DNA from: Mycolicibacterium frederiksbergense
GTDB taxonomy: Bacteria; Actinomycetota; Actinomycetes; Mycobacteriales; Mycobacteriaceae
DNA length: 64,000 nt
Direction: 5' to 3'
Assembly: GCF_012223425.1 (NCBI RefSeq)
Contig: NZ_CP038799.1
Location: 2,852,001 to 2,916,000, forward strand
The notes beneath the pieces are model-generated. The model worked only from the letters and a program-made list of their open reading frames with translations. It did not search any database and was not told the DNA's origin. A program made the translations under genes and the position numbers. Shown one piece after another: positions 62,118 to 64,000 of this stretch (its first letter is position 1; the number at the start of each line of letters is the position of its first letter).

Positions 62118-63476
62118 TCAGGTGAGTGCCGCGATCACTTCGCCGGCCGCGCGTTCACCGGCCTCGACCGCGCCCTCCATATAGGCGCTCCATTGTGTTG
62201 CGGTGTCGGTGGACGCCCAGTGGATCGGACCGATCGGTTCCGCCAGTGCGGGTCCGTAGGTGGTCCACACCAGCGGACCGCAGTTGGCGTTGTAGCAGCC
62301 GCGGGTCCACTGCCGGTTGCCCCATTCCCCGTCGATGTAGTGCAGCGGCCTCGCCGCCCGATCACCGAAATGCCGCACCAGTTCGGTGGTCAGCGCCTCG
62401 CGGCGATCGGCTTCTGACCAGTGGGCGTGCGTGCGGGCCTGCTCGCCCTCAAGGAAGAGCAGGATCACACCGTGCCCGTCACCCTCGATGCAGGTGTCAT
62501 TCGACATCCGGGCCGGCCCGATATCGGAGATCAGCTGCCCGTTGAGTCCTTCTGCCCGCCAGAAGGGTTCGTCGTATACGAAGAACGCCTTCATGGCAGC
62601 CGAATTCGGCATTCGTTGAGTCAGTTGATCGCGGTACCCGGACAGTGGCGGGTCGTACATGATGCGCCCGGCCAGCATCGGTGAGAGCGCCACGATCACG
62701 CGCCGCCCGCGCGCGGTGCGCCCGCCGCGGCAATGCGCTGTGACGGAATCGGTGCCGTGCTCGATCAGTTGCACCGGGGCGTCGAATACCAGGTGGTCGG
62801 TGACCAGCGCCGCCAGCCGCTGGGGTATCTCGGCGGTCCCGCCGACGAACCGGGTGGTCTGCGCCCCACCCTCGGACTCGGCGAACAGCTCGGCGGTCAC
62901 CCCACAGGTCTGGATGGTGAACAGCAGATGCAGAAAGGACACTTCGACCGTCGGCACGGCGAGGATCCCGACGGTGCAGATCTCCAGCAGTGTGCGCGCG
63001 ACCGGTGACAGACCCTGTGTGTCGTACCACGCGCCCGCGGTGATGGCGTCCCATTCGGCGGCGTGCGGTGCGGTCCATGGAGTCGCCGGTGATACCTCGG
63101 CGGACAGCTCGTCCAGACGCCGCAGCACCGTCTCCAGCTCTGCCAGTTCATCGTCGAATCGGTCGTGAAACTCGTTGCCGCGCAAAATTCCTGTGCCGGC
63201 GAGCTCGTAGGACGTCTCACCCTCGTCGTACTGCTGATATGTCTCGACACCGAGTTCTGCGGCCAACGCGAACATGCGGTGATGGGTATCGCCGATCCAC
63301 TGCGCGCCCAATTCCATCGGCAGACCGGCCAGATCCTCGGTGAGGATGCGTCCCCCGACGCGGGTGTCCGCCTCCAGGATCAGCGGTGTGAACCCGGCCG
63401 CCAGCACCGTGCGGGCTGCGATCAGACCGGACAGCCCGGCACCGATAATCAGGACGTCCGCTTCATCGCTTGCCAT
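62118..63476 (-). CDS. FAD-dependent amine oxidase (AofH-like)
   Basis: A 452-residue flavoprotein monoamine oxidase. N-terminal IIGAGLSGLIAA and RVGGRI FAD-binding motifs; C-terminal GPIHWASTDTATQWSAYMEGAVEAGERAA closes the FAD site as in the family. It resembles M. tuberculosis AofH throughout. No signal peptide, so cytoplasmic. Likely oxidises primary or polyamines. ATG at 63476. Confidence 0.9.
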   Translation of the reverse strand: MASDEADVLIIGAGLSGLIAARTVLAAGFTPLILEADTRVGGRILTEDLAGLPMELGAQWIGDTHHRMFALAAELGVETYQQYDEGETSYELAGTGILRGNEFHDRFDDELAELETVLRRLDELSAEVSPATPWTAPHAAEWDAITAGAWYDTQGLSPVARTLLEICTVGILAVPTVEVSFLHLLFTIQTCGVTAELFAESEGGAQTTRFVGGTAEIPQRLAALVTDHLVFDAPVQLIEHGTDSVTAHCRGGRTARGRRVIVALSPMLAGRIMYDPPLSGYRDQLTQRMPNSAAMKAFFVYDEPFWRAEGLNGQLISDIGPARMSNDTCIEGDGHGVILLFLEGEQARTHAHWSEADRREALTTELVRHFGDRAARPLHYIDGEWGNRQWTRGCYNANCGPLVWTTYGPALAEPIGPIHWASTDTATQWSAYMEGAVEAGERAAGEVIAALT

Positions 63477-63516
63477 GAACGACACCCTCTCACGATGATC
63501 GCGTAGCGTCGGGCAG

Positions 63517-64000
63517 ATGCCGACCGAGCTCACCGCCGAGCAGGCCGCCGCGCGGCTGCAGGCGACCGATACATTGGGAATTCCGTTGGGGCCCGGCCAG
63601 CCGCCGGCGTTCCTGCGGGCACTGGGCGAGCGCGCCGACTGGACCGATCTGCGGGTCTACGGCGCACTACTGGCGGTCATCACCGAGCTGTTCACCCGCA
63701 AGGGCGTGCACTACCTGTCCGGCTTCTACGGCCCGCTGGACCGGGCGGTCCGCGACGGCGGTGGCGACGTCGAGTTCGTGCCCGCGGACTTCCGGCGTTT
63801 CGGTCCGCTGCTGCAACGGCAGTCACCGCGGGTGATGACGACGGTCACGGCAGCGCCGGACGCCGACGGCTGGTGTTCGCTGTCCCTGCACGCCGGCGGC
63901 ACCGTCGACGAATTGCGGCGTGCTGGAGCAGATCCCGACCGGCTGCTCATCGTGGAAGCCTCCGATGCGTTCCCGCGGACCTACGGGATGGGCGATCACC
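63517..64000 (+). CDS. Acetyl-CoA hydrolase/CoA-transferase family protein, N-terminal part
   Basis: 161 residues are visible before the window ends. The start MPTELTAEQAAARLQ and GIPLGPGQPPAFLRALGER match the N terminus of 4-hydroxybutyrate CoA-transferase/acetyl-CoA hydrolase proteins, whose first domain binds the acyl-CoA. The catalytic Glu lies beyond the window. ATG at 63517, divergent from the amine oxidase. Confidence 0.78.
   Translation, partial: MPTELTAEQAAARLQATDTLGIPLGPGQPPAFLRALGERADWTDLRVYGALLAVITELFTRKGVHYLSGFYGPLDRAVRDGGGDVEFVPADFRRFGPLLQRQSPRVMTTVTAAPDADGWCSLSLHAGGTVDELRRAGADPDRLLIVEASDAFPRTYGMGDH

Noticed and set aside
1..64000. CRISPR arrays, insertion sequences, prophage genes
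   Set aside because: No regularly spaced repeats, transposase motifs or phage structural genes were seen.

Overview
The window is chromosomal DNA of a mycobacterium, most likely a rapidly growing Mycolicibacterium. The base composition is high in G+C. It carries the arabinogalactan and decaprenyl-phosphoarabinose genes (embC, aftA, dprE1, dprE2), the galactan exporter genes (wzm, glfT1, wzt), the proteasome activator Bpa with its C-terminal GQYL motif, LpqH lipoproteins, a PE-PPE-domain esterase, 13E12/DUF222 HNH genes and mycobacterial SOS boxes. From memory of M. tuberculosis, the gene order in two stretches (about 20-33 kb and 38-50 kb) follows Rv3752c-Rv3783, and 1-8.8 kb matches Rv3789-Rv3793.

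Layout. 1-8.8 kb: the end of a GMC oxidoreductase, then the leftward unit gtrA-dprE1-dprE2-aftA-embC, which makes and uses decaprenyl-phosphoarabinose. embA and embB do not follow embC. DprE1 has Ala where the benzothiazinone-target Cys normally lies. 8.8-20 kb: an accessory block with an HD hydrolase, a divergent MocR regulator and CMD protein, an iron ABC importer behind an IdeR-like box, a Mn exporter behind a yybP-ykoY riboswitch, a LexA-controlled DUF222/HNH gene and an alpha/beta hydrolase. 20-26.3 kb: galactan export (wzm-glfT1-wzt), bpa, an aminotransferase-fold protein lacking the PLP lysine, a quinone oxidoreductase, a MarR regulator and tRNA-Ser(UGA). 26.3-30.3 kb: an odd island holding two paralogous secreted proteins of unknown function, a MerR-like regulator and a predicted free-standing RNA of about 304 nt with a near-consensus promoter and a strong terminator (candidate Ms1-type RNA). 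30.3-43.7 kb: a choloylglycine-hydrolase-like enzyme, echA21, hisC2, two tRNAs, a Ddn-NTF2 fusion, a membrane GGDEF-EAL protein, an alkyl sulfatase, a short-chain dehydrogenase, a zinc peptidase and small hydrolases. 43.7-50.1 kb: the osmoprotectant importer proXVWZ, a glycolipid-binding-like protein, tyrA, tadA with its partner gene, and tRNA-Ser(CGA). 50.1-64 kb: a CsbD/coiled-coil stress pair behind a SigF-like promoter, secreted hydrolases, two LpqH lipoproteins, tgt, a P450, a second DUF222/HNH gene with a perfect SOS box, an amine oxidase and the start of a CoA-transferase.

Main themes: envelope polysaccharide assembly, metal homeostasis with two visible metal-sensing elements (IdeR box, Mn riboswitch), DNA-damage-regulated HNH genes, osmotic/general stress, and an uncharacterised RNA/secreted-protein island. 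All family assignments come from reading the sequence; no database search was run.
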